Shown here: positions 62,760 to 64,000 of the stretch, one piece after another
Position numbering within the stretch: the stretch's first letter is position 1
Layout of the letters: every line of letters starts with the position of its first letter
Origin: an uncultured Phycisphaerales bacterium
Lineage (GTDB): Bacteria > Planctomycetota > Phycisphaerae > Tepidisphaerales > Tepidisphaeraceae
Length of the DNA: 64,000 nt
NCBI GenBank assembly: GCA_903871935.1
Contig: CAIQIQ010000038.1
Coordinates: 1-64,000 of the forward strand
Direction of reading: 5' to 3'
Notes under the pieces: model-generated
Seen by the model: the letters and a program-made list of their open reading frames with translations, nothing else
What the model was told of the DNA's origin: nothing
The model's database searches: none
Translations under genes and position numbers: made by a program

Positions 62760-64000
62760 GTGAGAAAGCGTTCATGGACTCTGATCGCCTTGGGAATCAT
62801 CGCCGCCGCTGTGGGTACCTATGCAGCGGTCGGCCGGTCGGCCAACACCAACAGTTCCACGCCGGCCGACGCCACCGTGGCGACGGTTCGTCGTGGCGAC
62901 ATCACCAAGTCGGTTGCCAGCACGGGAAAGGTCATCTCGAATCTTGAGGTCGACATCAAGTGCCGCGCAAGCGGCGAGGTGACCAAGCTTCCCTTCGACA
63001 TCAGCGACCCCGTCACCAAGGGGCAGTTGCTTCTCGAACTCGACCCCGTCGACCAGGAACGCGATGTGAAGAGAGCGCAGGCTTCGGTGGACCAGTCCAA
63101 GGCGCGACTTGCCGAGGCGCAGAAGAACCTGGAACTGGCCGAGGCGGACGTCCCCACCGCACAGAAGCGAGCGGATGCGGCCATTCGCTCCGCTGAGATC
63201 AGATCACGCAGCGCCCAGGCCAAGGCACAGCGGCGGCAACAGCTCATCAAGGAGCAGTTGGGCTCCGCTGAGGATGCCGAGACCGCCGATGTGGAGGCCG
63301 CCAGTGCTGCTGCCGACCTCGAGACAGCACGCGTCCAGGCCGAGGAAATCCAGAGCAAGCGGCTGACCGTCGAACTGAGGCGACACGAGATCGCATTGGC
63401 TCAGGCCCAACTCGACGCCGACCAGATCGCCCTCGACACTTCCCGTCAGCAGTTGCTCTATACGCACGTGGAGGCGCCGATCAGCGGAGTCGTCTCCGCC
63501 CGCAATATCCAGATCGGAACCATCATCTCCTCCGGCATCACCAACATCGGTGGCGGCACCACGATCATGACGCTCTGCGATGTCTCGCGCCTGTTCGTCA
63601 TCGCATCAGTGGATGAGGCGGACATCGGGAAGATCCAGTTGGGCCAAGATGTCCTGATCACCGTGGATGCCTTTCCGAGCGAGCGATTCGGCGGCAAGGT
63701 CATCCGCATCGCAACCACAGGTGTGAATACGTCCAACGTCGTCACCTTTGAAGTGAAGATCGAGATCACCAGTGCCAACAAGCGGCTGCTTAAGCCGATG
63801 ATGACCGCGAACGTGCAGATCATCTGCGATCAGCGCAAGAGTGTGCTGGTGGTGCCCGAACAGTCGGTTACACGCAGCGACGGCAAAGCCGCGGTGACCA
63901 TCGCCGGAACTGGCACAGCACCCGGCGCGGAGCGTCCGGTTGTCCTGGGCCTGAGCGACAGCGAGAACGTCGAGGTACTGCAGGGGCTGCAGGAAGGTGA
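62760..64000 (+). CDS. HlyD/MacA-type efflux adaptor (runs off window)
   Basis: The first 413 residues of a periplasmic adaptor. GTG 62760 has AGGAG seven bases upstream. An N-terminal anchor helix (WTLIALGIIAAAVG) is followed by a lipoyl half-motif (RASGEVTKLPFDISDPVTKGQLL), a long alpha hairpin (about residues 100-225, Ala/Glu/Gln-rich coiled coil), the second lipoyl half (VEAPISGVVSARNIQIG) and a beta-barrel (VDEADIGKIQLGQDVLITVDAF). It would pair with an ABC or RND transporter encoded further right. Confidence 0.92.
   Translation, partial: MRKRSWTLIALGIIAAAVGTYAAVGRSANTNSSTPADATVATVRRGDITKSVASTGKVISNLEVDIKCRASGEVTKLPFDISDPVTKGQLLLELDPVDQERDVKRAQASVDQSKARLAEAQKNLELAEADVPTAQKRADAAIRSAEIRSRSAQAKAQRRQQLIKEQLGSAEDAETADVEAASAAADLETARVQAEEIQSKRLTVELRRHEIALAQAQLDADQIALDTSRQQLLYTHVEAPISGVVSARNIQIGTIISSGITNIGGGTTIMTLCDVSRLFVIASVDEADIGKIQLGQDVLITVDAFPSERFGGKVIRIATTGVNTSNVVTFEVKIEITSANKRLLKPMMTANVQIICDQRKSVLVVPEQSVTRSDGKAAVTIAGTGTAPGAERPVVLGLSDSENVEVLQGLQEG

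Noticed and set aside
1-64000. CRISPR arrays, rRNA and tRNA genes
   Set aside because: I saw no regularly spaced repeats, no rRNA signatures and no cloverleaf with a TTCRA arm. A tRNA could be missed by eye.

Overview
The window looks like chromosomal DNA of a Planctomycetota bacterium, most likely a Phycisphaerae-type lineage. The reasons are a secreted protease with the planctomycete N-terminal motif LEERRLLSG (36861-38741), a membrane protein with a CxxC...YNLTGLP...CPECG zinc ribbon (22918-24390), a BatA-type von Willebrand protein, and many Gfo/Idh/MocA oxidoreductases, sugar epimerases and uroporphyrinogen-decarboxylase-like proteins of unknown role. GC is around 60 percent in the lines I counted, start codons are ATG or GTG, many starts lack a Shine-Dalgarno, and convergent genes are packed only a few bases apart. 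Taxonomy is inference from these traits.

Region 1 (1-21188) is a carbohydrate-catabolism island. An IS630-type insertion cuts off an MFS transporter at the left edge. Next come a large esterase-like hydrolase and a five-gene minus-strand operon (7924 to 3298): a PIG-L/LmbE deacetylase, a divergent NagB-like deaminase, a sugar epimerase, a Gfo/Idh/MocA dehydrogenase and an uncharacterised TIM-barrel-like protein. A secreted GH50-like hydrolase is divergent from that operon. It is followed by a GH42-like protein, a low-GC alpha/alpha-toroid-like protein, a plus-strand cassette (URO-D-like, Gfo/Idh/MocA, isochorismatase-fold hydrolase), an overlapping epimerase plus UlaG-like pair, and a TPR glycosyltransferase. 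Together they suggest hydrolysis of a complex, probably marine and amino-sugar-containing, glycan followed by deacetylation, deamination, oxidation and epimerisation.

Region 2 (21189-34439) has a gene-poor stretch, two toxin-antitoxin modules (PIN type and HicBA), a JmjC-like cupin, a TPP-riboswitch-controlled thiC, glycerol kinase, a PepSY-like lipoprotein, a secondary esterase, and an envelope pair (alkaline-phosphatase-superfamily membrane enzyme and a DUF6311-like membrane protein).

Region 3 (34440-44513) has an EF-G2-like GTPase, an ECF sigma / anti-sigma / Spy-like cassette running into a membrane-anchored S53 protease, a second URO-D-like gene with an SGNH hydrolase, a methyltransferase and ndk. 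Region 4 (44668-54333) is mainly housekeeping: a paralogue of the TIM-barrel-like protein, ddl, pckG, ispF, threonine aldolase, DinB and Rieske proteins, ilvN with a 270-base MITE just upstream, and nadB. Region 5 (54404-64000) has an orphan double-length ABC permease coupled to a VWA/BatA protein, a GH20 hexosaminidase, a small membrane protein, an M19 dipeptidase, an AraC regulator, and the start of an RND/HlyD-type adaptor that runs off the right edge. I saw no rRNA, tRNA or CRISPR array.
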